Assembly (NCBI RefSeq): GCF_030445035.2
Contig: NC_080677.1
Span: 26,671,513-26,735,512 of the forward strand
Reading direction: 5' to 3'
DNA from: Dasypus novemcinctus
Taxonomy: Eukaryota > Chordata > Mammalia > Cingulata > Dasypodidae
Length of the DNA stretch: 64,000 bases
The translations under genes were made by a program, and so were the position numbers. The notes beneath the pieces are model-generated. The model did not search any database. It saw nothing but the letters and a program-made list of their open reading frames with translations, and was not told the DNA's origin. Positions 24,535 through 39,500 of this stretch are shown here, one piece after another (the stretch's first letter is position 1; each line of letters opens with the position of its first letter).

Positions 24535-27500
24535 CTGGATTGGAAGGAGGGGGAAAAACAAAAGGAAAAATGCCTTACTTTTGTTAAAAGACAATGAGAG
24601 ACCTATGCTAATTAATAAATGTTACTTCAGTGGAATACATCAATAGGTTAACAGTTGTTAAAATATCATTTAAATCTCTAGTTTCAAAATAATCTCTTCT
24701 CACGGATATGACTTGTAGGAAACTGGACTATTTCTTGGTTTAAGAACCTAGTCTTCTCAGCATTCTGAAAGTATTCATCAAACTATTTCCTTAACACCCG
24801 CTTCTCAAAAATGGCTGTGCATAAGCATCATTTGGAGAGCTTGAAAAAGGTCCTACGTTGCTCTCTTTATACCCTAAAGACCAAGATGATAATTTGTAAC
24901 AACCCATAGACAGAGGGGTGGTTAGGATGCTTTAGGGATATCTGCTATTGTCATCTGAAGCTATGACACATCCAACACAGACATAAAGAGTACTATCTGC
25001 CTCAGGTCTAAAGAACATTATTGCAAAAGTTGATGCTAAAGTGGGGAAGGGAGTGTGGAGAACAGGCTTTAGAATGTAATTATTAGCAACAACATCCCTA
25101 AAAACTCAGTTACATTTAACATGATATACCTATATTGAAGTGGGATTTTTCTTTAAAAAATAAGAATTAAAAATAAGTCAAATGCGTAATACTGCACGAA
25201 AATAAATGCTTTAACACCAAATTCTATTTCCTTGGGGGAAAATGAACCTAGTGGTCGGGCTATGGTTCTCTTTTAAAATGAGTCTGTAGAGTTCTTTCAC
25301 TCTGTTAATCTTTAAGTATATAGAATATTAGTGCTAAGATGACCCTGACACAGAGATCATCTAGTTTTGGGACTTCTGAATTGTGTTTATTTAGTAAGGG
25401 TTAGATAACTTCTCTCAGAAGCTAAAAAAAGGGGATGGGTCATTCTTTTGATATATTGGTATAATAAAGCAAATGGGGCAAAATGTAAACTACTGGTGAA
25501 TCTGAGATAACTGGGAGTTCCTTCTATGGCAATAAGAAATGTATCTTTAATTAGAAATGATATCAAAATGTTTTTTAAAAATGAGGAATTTCTTTATGAA
25601 TTGGTAGGGAATGATCTACAAAATATTTTAAGTGAAAAAACTAGCTGCAGAAGAGTATATACAGAATGCAATTGTTTATCTGGCTTTGGTATCAGGGTAA
25701 AACTGGCTTTACTTAATGAGTTGGGGAGTACTACCTCATTTACTACCTTCTGAAATACTCTGTATAAAACTAGTATTATTTCTTCCTTAAAGTACTTGAT
25801 AAAATTCTTAAGTGAAACCATGTGGGCTGGGAGATTTCTTTGTGGCATGGATTTTAAGACCGAATTCAATTTTTAATAGATTTAGGGCTATTCAGAGTTT
25901 CTATTTCTTATTGCATCAGTTTTAGTATTTTCAGTCTTTCAAGGAATTTGTATACTTCACCTATGTTGTCAAATTTATTGACAAAGTTGTTTGCAATGTT
26001 CCCTTACTATTTCAATTTTTGTAAGATCTATCGATAGTGATGTCCCCTCTTTCATTCCCAGAAAGAGTAATTGTCTTTTTTCCTTTACTCTTAATCAGTC
26101 TACAAAGATTCTGTTAACATTGTTATCTTTAAAACAAACAAAAACCCCAAAAGACAAACAAAATAAAAACTGTTGGTTTCACTGATTTTCTTTATTTTGT
26201 GACATCACTTTAGGGGACAACAACTCCTAATGCCAACTTTATTATAGGCCTCAAAGAATGGGAGAAAAACCATCAGATGTGGCAAAATTTGCTTAACTTT
26301 GCTATTATCTGGTATCAAAAGAATTTTATTGGTTTAACTAAAAAGGAAAACAAAAAAATACCTTTGTATTCAACCACTTTATATTATATGATTCACAGAT
26401 CTCTTCTAATTTATGTTTTAATCAATCACATATTGAGGATAGAGAATAAGATACGTATGATTCCAGTTTGTTCCTGGCTAAAGACATGCCTTACCAACAG
26501 CTTTTCCTGTTTGAACAACATTCCGGCTAGTTGTGACCATGACGTTTCCAATTTTTTTGCCACGTTCACTATTCTGAACAGAACTGGGTAAAGGAAAAGT
26601 ATTAAGTAAAAAAATTTTTTGCATATATCTTTTTAAAATTTCATTTATTATATATGATAAATTGTAGGTTTACAGAAAAATCATGCAGAAAATTAAGAGT
26701 CCCCTACTTTATGCATCTCCTTCCCCCCTCGCCAGTTTCCCCAATTATTAACACTTTGCAATAGTGTGGTACCTGTGTTATAACTGATGAAACAATATTA
26801 TTATACTTGTACTACTAACTATAGTTCATGGTTTATGTTAGGATTCACTGGTTGTGATGTAAAGTCCTATGTTTTCTTTTTTTAAAGGTTTTATCTGGTA
26901 ACATATATACAACCTAAAATTTCCCTTTTTGGCCACTTTCAAATATATAATTCAGTGGTGTTAATTACATTCAAATGTTGTGCTACCATCACCATCCATT
27001 ACCAAAACCTTTTGCCATGTTCACTATTTTGAAGAAAGCTGAGTAAAGAAAACAAGCATTAAGTACAACTTAAAAAGTTCTCTTTCTCTCATACCCACAC
27101 ACACAAATCACTTTATAGTCACCCTAAATTGGAACTATTGAGGAAAGATGCTAATTTATTCATAATTTGTTATGAATAAATTAATTTACTTATCTTTCAA
27201 GCATGTACATTTTCAGAAGATATTCAAAGTACATACAGATGGACCAAAAAAGTGGTAAGGACATAAAGATGTATGATTAGTTCTTCCTTACAGTCAGGAT
27301 TTGCTAAAGACATTTCATCAAAATAAGGACAGCAAATCCTGTTATTAGTGCATACCATTCTCTATGGAACAGAAGAGCTTTCACTTTGAAATATAGACAC
27401 TGCTGAGCTAAAGAATGTTATGCACATATATTTGACTACTATTTGAGGCACAAGTCTATCAAGGAAAGAAAAACAATTCCTACTTAGTAATTAAACATAT

Positions 27501-30500
27501 GGAATAAATTCAGACATAAAAGTTTCCCCGATATTTTCTCTAAATACTCACTGTGAAAATCTTAACTTCATGTCTGACACTGAATATTGGCCTTGAAATG
27601 GATGACTGTAAAACAAAGTTTGAGTTTAGACTATGAGTATATCACCAATAAGACTGCAAAAAGGAATTATCACAAGGAAATATTAGGGAACTTCTTATGA
27701 GTGACAGCTGTGTGGGAGTGCTTGGAACTTGACACCTGGGCTTTGATCACAGCTCTCCAATTACAGCTATGGGACCCACAAGAGATTCTTAATCTTGCTG
27801 AACTTTAGTTTCCTCACCTGTAAACAGGTGATTTTTTCCAGGAGCAGTGTTAGAGCTACCCTCAAATTCTGATTTGACTGGTCTGGGGTGCGGTCCAGGC
27901 TTCAGCATTTTCTAAAAGCTCCCCAGGACAGCCAGGGATACAGCCACTGATTTAGCTATGACTACATGTGTCCAGTCCTAGCCATTTTATAAGTAAATGC
28001 TATTGGTCATGGGAAGATTTGTGAATGGACTAGCAAAATTCACACTTTCTATCAGAAAAGCAAGCCAAAACACAGGTCTTAAAAACAGCATTATCATCAC
28101 TTTTTGTAAGAAAGCACCCTCTTCTTACTTCTCCATTTCCACTTAAAAAGGGGGGGAAATAGTATATAAAAATTATACAACTTGACAAAGAGAGGCCATT
28201 AAACATCCAAATTCTTATGTTGGGGTCTCTCTGTTAACATCTATCAAAGAAAATGACCTCAGTGAAATCTATAGGTACTTGTAAAAACATGAAACTGCTA
28301 TTTATGGGTTTCCAAATGACTACAAACTACTCTTTATGGGCCAAACTAAGCATGTGTAACAACCTCTCCTTTTTTTCTGGAGACTTGAGTCACTGGTTTG
28401 AAAGAATTGAGAGGCCACTTAATCATTCTATGTTCCTGGAAAGACTATTTTAAAAGATTAAATATGCCTGCTGCGAGTTAGATGACTGCCTCCTCTAATT
28501 TTTTTTAGGAATTGAAGAAAGGATCCCAAGGCTCTCAAATCTTACATTTTGCTTGGACTATTTCTAAACGACACTCCCTGATAACACCTGGAGACTATAA
28601 TTTCTTGTTTTTAATTTGGTGAAAATGTTGAAAATCTGTTGACTATGCCATCTGCATAATTTCCCCACGTATATATTACAGTTAATAGGCTTCTTTTCAG
28701 CCTTCTTCAACCTAAACAATTTACATATTTTTACTACATACTATTTTACAATCCTTTAAAACCCATTCCAGCAATGAATTTTATGGATCGGTGTTAAAAT
28801 CCAGATGCAGTGACTATATAGAGATGTGACAAAGTCTATCAGTGAAGGCACAGGAGAGGCGAGGAGGCTGGTGGCTCCAGCGTGCTGCGCTACCAGCAGT
28901 CCTGCGCCCGCCTCTGGGGCACCACCGCAGGGAGTGCAGTAGGCAGGCGGGCTCACCGTTTCTCTTCACCACGTGTTAGAATGCAGACCTTGTAGTTCAT
29001 GAGGGAGAATACTTTTAACTCTTAGCCATTGCATTTAATACTATTAAACTGTGTTTGCCCTTTAATTCTCCATGTTTTTACTACTTTGAAATGGCAATAT
29101 AAGTTTGTACTATAATCTAGTATGAGGATAAAATTCATCCAAAGTGGTGTTTGAATCCAGTCATTTTTCTTGATATAAAGTTTAGCAGACATGCTCTCCA
29201 AAACCCTGCTGCACCACCTTATTCATGTAGATGCTTCCCCAAACTATTGTGGCTTAAATATCTGGATTTTTTTTTTTTTTTTTGCTGTGGGGAAGGAGAT
29301 ATCCTTTTCAGCACCACTTAAAGCATACCTGCTGTCTACCTAAGTTACCCCTAGCTTCAAAAATAGTATGGAAGTCAGTACGAAGTTGTTATTTGTCCAT
29401 TTTCTTCACAAACTTTCAGGGTATGCTTATATCAAAAAGAAAAAAGAAAACCCAAATTTTAACCATTTAGAAAATATGTGTTTTATCATTTTAGATTATA
29501 CTCTGTTCTCATTCACACACAGCTATTTATTACTTCATTACAGCCCCAATCCAGAGCATGTTTAAATATATTTTGTGTCTATCTGGGATAAACTCTCAGT
29601 CAACATTCAATATTACGGCAGGTATTCAATTTTGTAGAATTTCAGAATCTGATTTGGAAACTAGGTTTGACTACATTATCTAGGAGCTGAAATATCAACA
29701 TTAACTTGTTTTTTCATGTTTTAAAATAACTTCCCAGTTTTACACCAGTGGAATTTCCCTCCAGAGACTCCATTTTGTTTGACTTTTCTCTTAAAATACA
29801 GCTCCAGAGAAACGAAGAGAAGAACCATCAGGTACTATGTATCATTATATGCCCCGCACTTCTGTTAAAGTCTCCTGTGGAACTGCATCAAGACCTGGGA
29901 CAAACATTAGTATTTCCAATAATGCCTTGTATGAATAGCAGTTTTCAAGCTGCTACTCTGAACTTGGGAGCCTTTTTATAACCACTTAAGGGGACTGTTC
30001 AAGATATCCACACTATCAAAGTTAAGATATGAATTTCCTTACATAGAGGCACACTTAATGCATAAAATGGTTGGTCGACTATCTACCAGTCTTCGAGGAT
30101 GTGCTTACTTGGGATTTATTTCTGCCAGTGCGGGATGCTTGTTGCTGTTCCATACCCTGTAGTTGTGTGTGTTCTTCCATGCCATAACAAAGGTTGTCCC
30201 ATAGTCTGATAATATCTTTTCATTATCTGCCAAGTAAATATTTGAAAGAAGTTGAGGTAGATCAAAGCTAGCCAGAGACATGAAGATTAACAACCAAAAG
30301 GGTAAAGAAATGGATTTTATCCCCCCAGACTCCCTGTTCTTTTTTGGAGATAGCCTATCAGATGTCAGGAAACTTGTTAAGAAGCGACGTGGCCTTTGGC
30401 AAGTCACTTAATCACTCAGAACTTCATTTTCCTAATTGGAAAATAAGAGGGTTGAGCCAGATATTTTCCAGGGTTCCTTATAACCCCAAAATAGTTCCAT

Positions 30501-33500
30501 CTTTTTCTTACCAAGATTGAGGATGGCATTGATTTTTACACAAGAATGACTGGTTTAACAGTGAGAAGATGTACTGACGTACACATACGGAGTAGGCAGA
30601 TAGCACAGCTTTCTATCTTTTCACAAATGTCATTTTCTAAGAAAAGATTAAGAATAAATATATGAATGGGTGCTTTTAGCTACATTTTCTCATTTTGAGA
30701 CTTTGTCTAACTATTTAGTGTTTCAAACTTGAGTTTAAATGGCTGTTTCATATACAAATTGAATGTTGTTTTCTTTGAAGGTAAAATACAAATACTTTTT
30801 ATTGCTAGGAAGAGACGGAAATATAGAGTTCCCATATGCAGCAATAAGAAATTCTTTTAAAAACATATTCCTCAAGCAGTTCATTAGGCTGAATATTCTC
30901 TTTTGACCTGGCTAGGAGTATGGGAGTGAGCCAAATCATTTGGGTTTAAAATCCATCTCACTCTTACCAGATGGATGAGCTTTTTTAAAATGTGGATGAT
31001 ACATTATCTTCCTCCAGGATTGTTGGGAGGATGAAATGGTTATTAATGTAAAGTCCCCTGCACTTATTTGATGCTCAAAAATGTAATTACTAATATTATT
31101 CACTGCTTACAGCTATGAGACCAAGTATTTTTTTTCTTTTTTTTCCCTTTGAGACCAAGTATTTTAAAAAGGCAGATAAATACTCATGAAGCTACATGAC
31201 TGGTAGAGATTAAGGTTTTCTTATTTTTGTGTTTTTCCCAGAGTACTGAAAGATTCTGGGTTAGAGGATTTAATTTTGGTATATTATCTGCTCAAGCTAC
31301 AGGGGAGCATATACTCTAAAATATTCAGTTTACAAATGAGGACCAGTTCCTTAGCTTTCCTTTATAAATGAAGAATAAGCTTGAAACTCTGGTTTAAAAC
31401 TGCATATGCAGTATGTGAAAAACCAGGAAGAGGTGGTGGAGGTGGGTTGATTAAAAAAAATCTAATGAATGTCTGCCAAATGTCTGGAGCAGTAATTAAC
31501 AAAATGTTAAGCTCATTGCATTTTCTCTTTTATAATTTTCTAAGGAGGAATGAGAAAGTTCAGCTTGGATCCAGGTTTCTCATATCTAATAGTGGTTTAC
31601 TACAAGGGTGATTCTAGCTTTACCTGCCCCATTTTTGCCAATTAATAGGCAAAATAGTATTTTTTAGAAAGGGCATACATTTGAAGGTTTTATCATTCAG
31701 ATTGTGGTTCTCAAAGATTTCTATTTTTTATATTTTTCTTTCCTCCCTTTATGTATCTTAAAGATATGTGTTTACAGTGAACCATGTGGTGGAAGATGGA
31801 CTGTGGCTAACAGTACAAATATGAGAGTGTTCTCAAGAAGTATATAGAATGGACAGTACTCATACATGGTGTTAGTAATAGGGGATTAGGGAAACAGACA
31901 TGGTTCAATTGATAGAGCATCCGCCTACCATATGGAGGGTCCAGGGTTTGATACGGACCTGTGTGGTAAGCTGGCCCACGTGCAGTGCTGCTATGCGCGA
32001 GGAGTGCTGTGCCACACAGGGACGCCCTCGTGTAGGGGTGCTCCATACGTAATGAGTGCGCCCCGCAAGGAGAGCCACCCCGCGTGAAAAAAAAAAAAGG
32101 TGCAGTCCACCCAGGAGTGGCTCTGGGCACGTGGAGAGCTGACGCAGCAAGATGACGCAACAAAAAAGAGACACAGATTCCCAGTGCTGCCTGACAAGAA
32201 TCAAGCGGACACAGAGGAACACACAGCAAATGGACACAAGAGAGCAGACAATGGGGGGGGGGGGGGGAGGAGAGGGGGAAGGAAGGGGAGAGAAATAAAT
32301 AAATCTTAAAAAAAAAAATAGGGGAATAGGGGAATATATGGAAAAAAATTTACCAAATGTAAGCTATGGGCCACAGTTAGTGGTAAAAATCTGATGGATC
32401 TTTCATAATCTGTAACAAATGTTCCACACCAATGTGTGGTGTTGGTGGAGGGATAATGTATGGGAATTCTGCACATTATGCATGATTGGAAGTTCACAAG
32501 TTCCCTATAAAAAATATATATATATTAAAAAATACGTTTACAAATACCTCCAAACATGGATATAACAATGTAACATTAAACGATCATGTAAAAATGACAA
32601 AGATCTGTATTTATTGTCTTGACAAATACTCATGTTTCTTTTAGAAAGTAAGAAGTTTCTGAAAACACGTATGGTATGATCCATCTTTGTAAAAGAGCCA
32701 CCACAAACACCGCAAAACTAACATCAAAACACACGCATCAAAAGAGGTCTGGAAGGACGTAAAGTGCTCAAAATGCGAAGTGGTTATTTCTACATGTGTT
32801 TCTTCTGCAATTCAAACATGGTAACTATAAAAAAAAATTTTACAACAAGAAAGCTGGCTCTGCGCTTCACGCGGCTTCTCACCTAACTGCAAGGTGGCCG
32901 CCAGCAGCGCGTGGAGGTAGACTGCGAACTGGGCGCGGATCCACTCGTCCCCGCCCTCCCAGCCTGTGCCGTCCAGGAAGACGTCGTCCCGGTTCTCCGT
33001 CACGTGTCTCACCAGGTAGTCCGCGAACCGGAGGTCCGCAGTGGTTGGGTTAAGCAGCTTCCTGAGTTCTGGATCGTGGATCTGGATCAGGGCCTCTTCC
33101 ACCTAGAGGGTACCCAGGTACAAGTCAGTGTCTGGGCATTCACGTGGCTATCCAGGCCATATTTTACAGAGAAACTACGGGAAGTTGGAGCTGGAAATAA
33201 AAAATACGAATAACAAAATTCTCAAACGGTAAATCTAAGAAAGAAACAGGTTTTTACAATGAAGTTCTTTTCCTTCTCTATTTAAAAAATATGAGAAGTG
33301 TAAATATGAGAAGTATATCGAATGGACAGTACTCATACATGGTGTTAATAATAGGGGAACAGGGAAGCGAATGTGGTTCAATTGACAGAGCATTTTTTAT
33401 TTATATTGTATTTTTAGAAAATACAGGGATGTATAATAAAAACCATCTTTATTACACTACACAGAAATGAACAATTAGTGTAATTCCTTAAAATTTCTTG

Positions 33501-36500
33501 AGTGCATACTCTGGAATTTTTTATTATGCAATATTTGATATACAAAGAAATATATAACTTATAGGTTAGCTCTGAAGTATAATAATAAAGCCAGTACCCA
33601 TGAACGTCCCCAACTAACTTCAGAACTGGAACCTAACTATAATGCTAAAGCAATTCTGAGCTTCCCATCCAGATTCTTCTGTCATGGAAGGCATGTACAT
33701 ATACATATTTTTTTCTTTCACAAAATTGGGATAATATGGATAGCTTTGATTTCTCGTGTTTTTTATTTATTATATTGTAAACATTTCCCCAAACCCTTAA
33801 TGATTGAATGCTTTTTAAAACAATTTCTTCAATCTAACATGATTTAAATTTCTTATATATAGATAAGATGTCAAATATTTATTCCTAGCTTCCTTACCCT
33901 TGATAGTATGAAGATATTAAACAGGTCAGAGGTATTTAAATAAACACATTTTAAAAGTGAGATCATAGTAGAACCAGATTGCCCTGATCTGAATCCTGGC
34001 TTCTCCACTTACTAGCTATTTGATCTTAAGCAGGTGACGTAATCTCTGTTCCTTAACTTTTGGAGGTATAAAATGTGGACATTAGTATTCCTGTTTTCAC
34101 AGGGCTGTTAGCAGAATTAGATCCGTTAAAATATATAAAATGCTTAGAATGTCTGGTATATAGTAGGGACTATGTAAGTGATTACAAATGCATTTAGGAA
34201 AGGCAAAAGGGACCAGCAGTGTCAAGTACACACACAGACATAAACGTACTTCCACAATGGCATCGCTGAGGTGTTTCTGTTGTCGAAAAAGGATGTTAGT
34301 AGCTCCAGCAACAAATCCCCGAATGGTGACATCAGAGAGAAGATGATGCTGCTGCAATGCCATATAAGGCAAACAGAGATATCCCTATGAATTATAAGAG
34401 TAACAAAAAACATTAAAAAAGTAAAAGAAGCGCTCTCCCTCTCTTAGCCTAGAGAGCTAACAGCAGAAAAATACTCATTCTTTGCCCCCTGCCCTGCCCC
34501 TAATGCAGCTCATCTCTGACTCACTAAAATGATATTCTAAGGGAATCTTGGGCCTTGGCTGCAAAAAGCCCAGTTAACTGCTAACCTTTTCCATGAATGG
34601 TCAAATCTTGGCAAGGAGGTTCAACATATAAACTCTTATTACTTTGTTCTTGTTTCATTTTATAAGCCTCCACAGTAAATGATAGACTGGACGTTTTCAT
34701 TTAGGAAACAAGGTAATAAGCCCATTAAAAAAGATGTTGTTTAGTAGAAAGCTGTTAGTTTTTCCAATAAAATTTTTAAAACACATGTATCGCACGTAAG
34801 CACTAAAGTACTATTATGAAAATAGCAAAGCACGGCAAAGCATTTGTTTTATTGCCCAGTTGTTAAAAATCATGCAAAAATATTTCAATATTTGTTACTA
34901 AATATTTAAAGCAAAATGGCACTGACAATAGTTTTGTAGTCACATAATTTTCATTTGAATTTGTCCAAAAAGAGAGCTTCTCTGAAAATTACAGTTCGAC
35001 TGCCAATCTACAACAGGCAGTTCAATGTAAAAAGCAGCTAATGTCCTGAGAATAAAAGTGTTAACACTGGAATGATTCACTGAAGAAGGGCATGGAACTT
35101 CTGCTGAAAGATTCTAAATCAGAATAGATTTTCAACACATGCTACAATTTGTGTACGATGTCAGGAGGGCAGACTTGCTGAGCCCTGAACTTCTTTTCAG
35201 CATCAAGTTCTATGAGTTTTATTTTTTATTTCTCAGCATTTTTTAAACCCTGAATTATACTTCTTTGGATGATGTCTTCTTTACATCATGAGACAAATCT
35301 CTCAGAGGGCAGGCGATATCTCTTTTGCAACTTCACGTTCTTCATTACACTGAGGATAATGCCTTGAACCTAACAGATGGTTTGTTAAATACTTAATATG
35401 GGAGGGAAGAATTCCAAAAGTTGAAACACAGGTCTAGTCACTTGGGTTTTATTCTTATTCTTGATAATGTCTTCTGCTGCTCTATAAAAGCCTAATTAAT
35501 AGAAGCAGCAAAAATAAATCCAAGTCTATGTATCGGAGATGTTCAGTACAGTGCTTCTCAACTGCACCCCCTTGTGACTAACTGCTGAAAGGACCCCTAG
35601 CTCGAGGAGGCCAGCTCCTCATTCCAAATCTTCACAACAGTTCACTGCTACTGCTTGTGTGCTATGTATTTAAAAACAGACCTCCCATTACTCTGTTTAC
35701 AAACATTAAATATTACAATATTGAATATTCTTTCAAACTTCATGTGGCCCCTAGAATACCCAACCCTCCCAACAATGAATGAGACCCCCACTTCTTAATA
35801 AAGACACTTCTTGAATTGCCAATTATTACAAATGATTTATATTGCAAAACAGTAATCAGAGAACTTAATTTAACTGTTCATGGTCTGACATTTCATAATT
35901 GATTCTGTTAGAGAAGAAAAGTCAACTGTCAACAATGGGATTATTGGCAAAGCTAATTAGACTTAAAGCTAAGAAATATGCTTTAAAAAAATAAAGCAGA
36001 TCAATGCTTTTTAAATATGAAAAAATAATTCTAAAAAAATTATAAATATACATATAATTTGACGTACCACTCTATTTCTGTACAATGGAGCACCCTACGG
36101 CCATTAAAAGTAACGAAGCTCATCTCCAAAACAAATTATGTAAAAATTAGTAAGGGTCAGAAAATTAGGTATAGTTTGTTGTCATTTGGGTAAAAAGGGA
36201 GGGAAAATATATTTGTACTTGTTATGCACAAAACACCCCCAGAGGGAAGCAGACTTGGCCCAATGGATAGGGCGTGCGCCTACCACATGGGAGGTCTGCG
36301 GTTCAAACCCCGGGCCTCCCTGACTCGTGTGGAGCTGGCCTATGCGCAGTGCTGATGCGCGCCAAGGAGTGCCGTGCCACGCAGGGGTGTCCCCCGTGTA
36401 AGGGAGCCCCATGCGCAAGGAGTGTGCCCTGTAAGGAGAGCTGCCCAGTGTGAAAAAAAGTGCAGCCTGCCCAGGAATGGTGCCACACACACGGAGAGCT

Positions 36501-39500
36501 GACACAACAAGATGACGCAGCAAAAAGAAACACAGATTCCCGGTGCTGCTGGTAAGGATAGAAGCGGCCACAGAAGAACACACAGCAAATGAACACAGAG
36601 AGCAGACAACTGGGGGGGGTGGGGAAGGGGAGAGAAATAAATAAACCTTAAAAACAAAAACAAAAACACCCCCAGAGGGAAACAAACTGTTAATGTTGGC
36701 TGCCACTGGAGAGGGCAACTGGGTGGCAGAGGACAGAGTAGAAGGGACAAATAAAAATAAAATAACTTCGGCTTGGTAAATTTGGTAAACTATTGTGAGC
36801 TTATCTGCTAATGAGATGCAAAAGCATAACAAACCTTCTCCCATGCACTGGAGTCTCCCCATCCACAGATGGCAATTTATAGTGGACTGGGGGGTAGCAG
36901 TTAAGGAGCCCTTTTTGCAATGGTTAGAGAGGAGAAGGGGAAATTTGAGTGCCTATTATATCCTAGGTCCTGTGCTGGGCACTTTCACATATATTATCTA
37001 TACTGGGCTATTTTTAAACCTTTTGTCCAAATCAACCCTGGTTAGACCCTACTTGGAAAGGGCTAGGATGTTACCAGGACAAGCTACCATTTTCTCATCT
37101 CTCCTCATATGCCTGTTCAGAACTGGAAGTCTCAATACTGTAAGCCTGTCAGCTCAACCAAGGTAGCTTAAATGTAATCCCTACCAAAATCTGAACCAGT
37201 GTGAAAGAGAACCTGATAAGCTAATTCTAAAATTGATGTGGAAATGCAAAGGACTAAGAAACTCTTCAACAATAACAAGGTGAGAATGCTTTCTCTACCT
37301 GATATAACATACACAGTAATTAATGTAGTATGGGACTGGCACAAGGATAGATGAATGGCACGAAACTGTTCTTCAGTTCTACTAAAAAATCAATTGTAGG
37401 TAGATTAAAATCCAAAACATGGAAGTTAAACTATAAAGCTTTTAAAGGATAATACTGGAGAATGTCTTCATGACCTAGAAGTAGGGAAAGATTTTTTTCT
37501 TTTTTTAAATAAGAGGTGTGACTTTTATTTCTTAAAGACCCAAAAGGCACTAACCATAAAGGAAAAAAAAATTAAAAAAATTATCTAGAATATACAGAGA
37601 AGTTCTACAAATCAGTGACAAGCAAGACAACCCAGAAGTTCTGAACAGATACTTTAAGAAAAGGAAATCCAAATGGCTAAGAAGTATATGAAAAGATGCT
37701 CTCCCTTAATAGCAATCAGGGAAATGCTAACTAAGAGCCACAAGGTACCATTTACTCAGCTATCAGCCTGGTTAAAAATTAAGTCTAACAATATCAAGTA
37801 CTGGTAAGAATGTGGAGAAAAGGGAACTCTGTATATACTGCTTGTGGGCATGGAAAATGTTACAAACACTTTAGAATACAGTTTGGAATTCTCTAGTAAA
37901 GCTGAAGATACTCATTTCTTACAGCCAAGTAGTCCCACTTCTAGGTACTGAAATTCTGGGGAAACAAGCATTAATACACCAAGATTCCTGAAAAAGAATT
38001 TCAGAATGGTGTTATTTATAATAGCCAGAAATTGGAAACGGTGTCGATGTCTATCAATAGTAGAACTGATAAACTGTGGAACAGTCACACAATGGAATAC
38101 CACACAGGAACAATAATACACAACTTGATGTAAAAACATGGATAAAACCAAAAACAATGTTGCAGGGAAAAAGCATGGTTCCACTTATGTAAAAGTCATA
38201 AACACACAACCATAACTTTTTAGTTCATCAATCAAGTTATCTGCAGGTTCCCTAAATTTGAAAATGACAACCTGCAAGCAAACTAACCAAATTTAAAATC
38301 AGAGGCAACACTAAATGGGGTTCAATACATGTGGCAGATAAAAAATTCAGTTTCCAACTACACATACTTTTAATTCTTGCATAAATTTATGATTTTACTA
38401 AAAAGTTACAGATAAAGTAAAACTTAAAATACTAAACTAAGTGATCTTCTAGTGGAGGCAATGTATATTAAAAAGAATAGGGAAATGGACTTTGGCCCAG
38501 TGGTTAGGGCGTCCGTCTACCACATGGGAGGTCCGCGGTTCAAGCCCCGGGCCTCCTTGACCCGTGTGGAGCTGGCCCATGCGCAGTGCTGATGTGCGCA
38601 AGGAGTGCTGTGCTACACAGGGGTGTCCCCCGCGTAGGGGAGCCCCACGCGCAAGGAGTGCACCCATAAGGAGAGCCGCCCAGCGCGAAGGAGGGAGCAG
38701 CCTGCTGAGGAATGGTGCCGCCCACACTTTCCGTGCCGCTGACGACAACAGAAGCAGACAAAGAAACAAGACGCAGCAAAAAGACACAGAAAACAGACAA
38801 CCGGGGGAGGGGAGGGGAATTAAATAAATAAAAGTAAATCTTTAAAAAAAAAAAAAAAAGAATAGTACCAGATACATGCAATTTAAAACTAAGAAGCAGC
38901 TGCTATTTTTAAAAAAGTAAAAACTCAGAACTTAAAATATTTTTGGGGGTAGCAGATGTAGCTCAAGTGGTTGAGCGCCTGCTTCCTACGTACACGGTCC
39001 TGGATTTGATCCCCAGTACCTCCTAAAAACAAGTAAAACAAAACAACAACTCTCACTGGGGAGTAGATGTAGCTCAGATGTTGAGCACCTGTTTCCCATG
39101 TATGAGGTCCTAGGTTCAATCCCTGGTACCTCCTTTAAAAAAAGCTCCACTTATGGTAAGACTCAACTGATTTTGCTAAATTATGAATATTATCTTAAAA
39201 CTGGAAAGGTGGGGACGTTTATGAATCATCTATTTAATCATGATATTACAACAAGCAGGAACCCTTACTCTCATGGCTCCAGCACTTCTTGGCTAGAACT
39301 ACTTTGCTCTAGTTTCTGGCTAATTTTGGAACACTTTTAGTAGCAAGGTAGAAAGATTGAAAATCAGAGGGAAAAAAATGGAAGAAAAGCCCTCAGGATT
39401 TTTTCAAATCTGAAAATAGTTCCCCATCTTCATTTCTTTTTATCTACTTAACTCATCTTCTTTCTTCTCTCATTATAAAGTCATACAGTCCAGCAGAGCA

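Noticed and set aside
36182..36862. 226-codon open frame on the minus strand
   Set aside because: It runs through a complete DAS SINE with target duplications on both sides. The same peptide pattern appears at every minus-read long DAS copy, so it is repeat sequence, not a gene.
38476..38550. tRNA-like sequences with A and B boxes
   Set aside because: These are SINE heads followed by the SINE body and tail. None folds by eye into a complete tRNA with an intact anticodon arm and acceptor stem.
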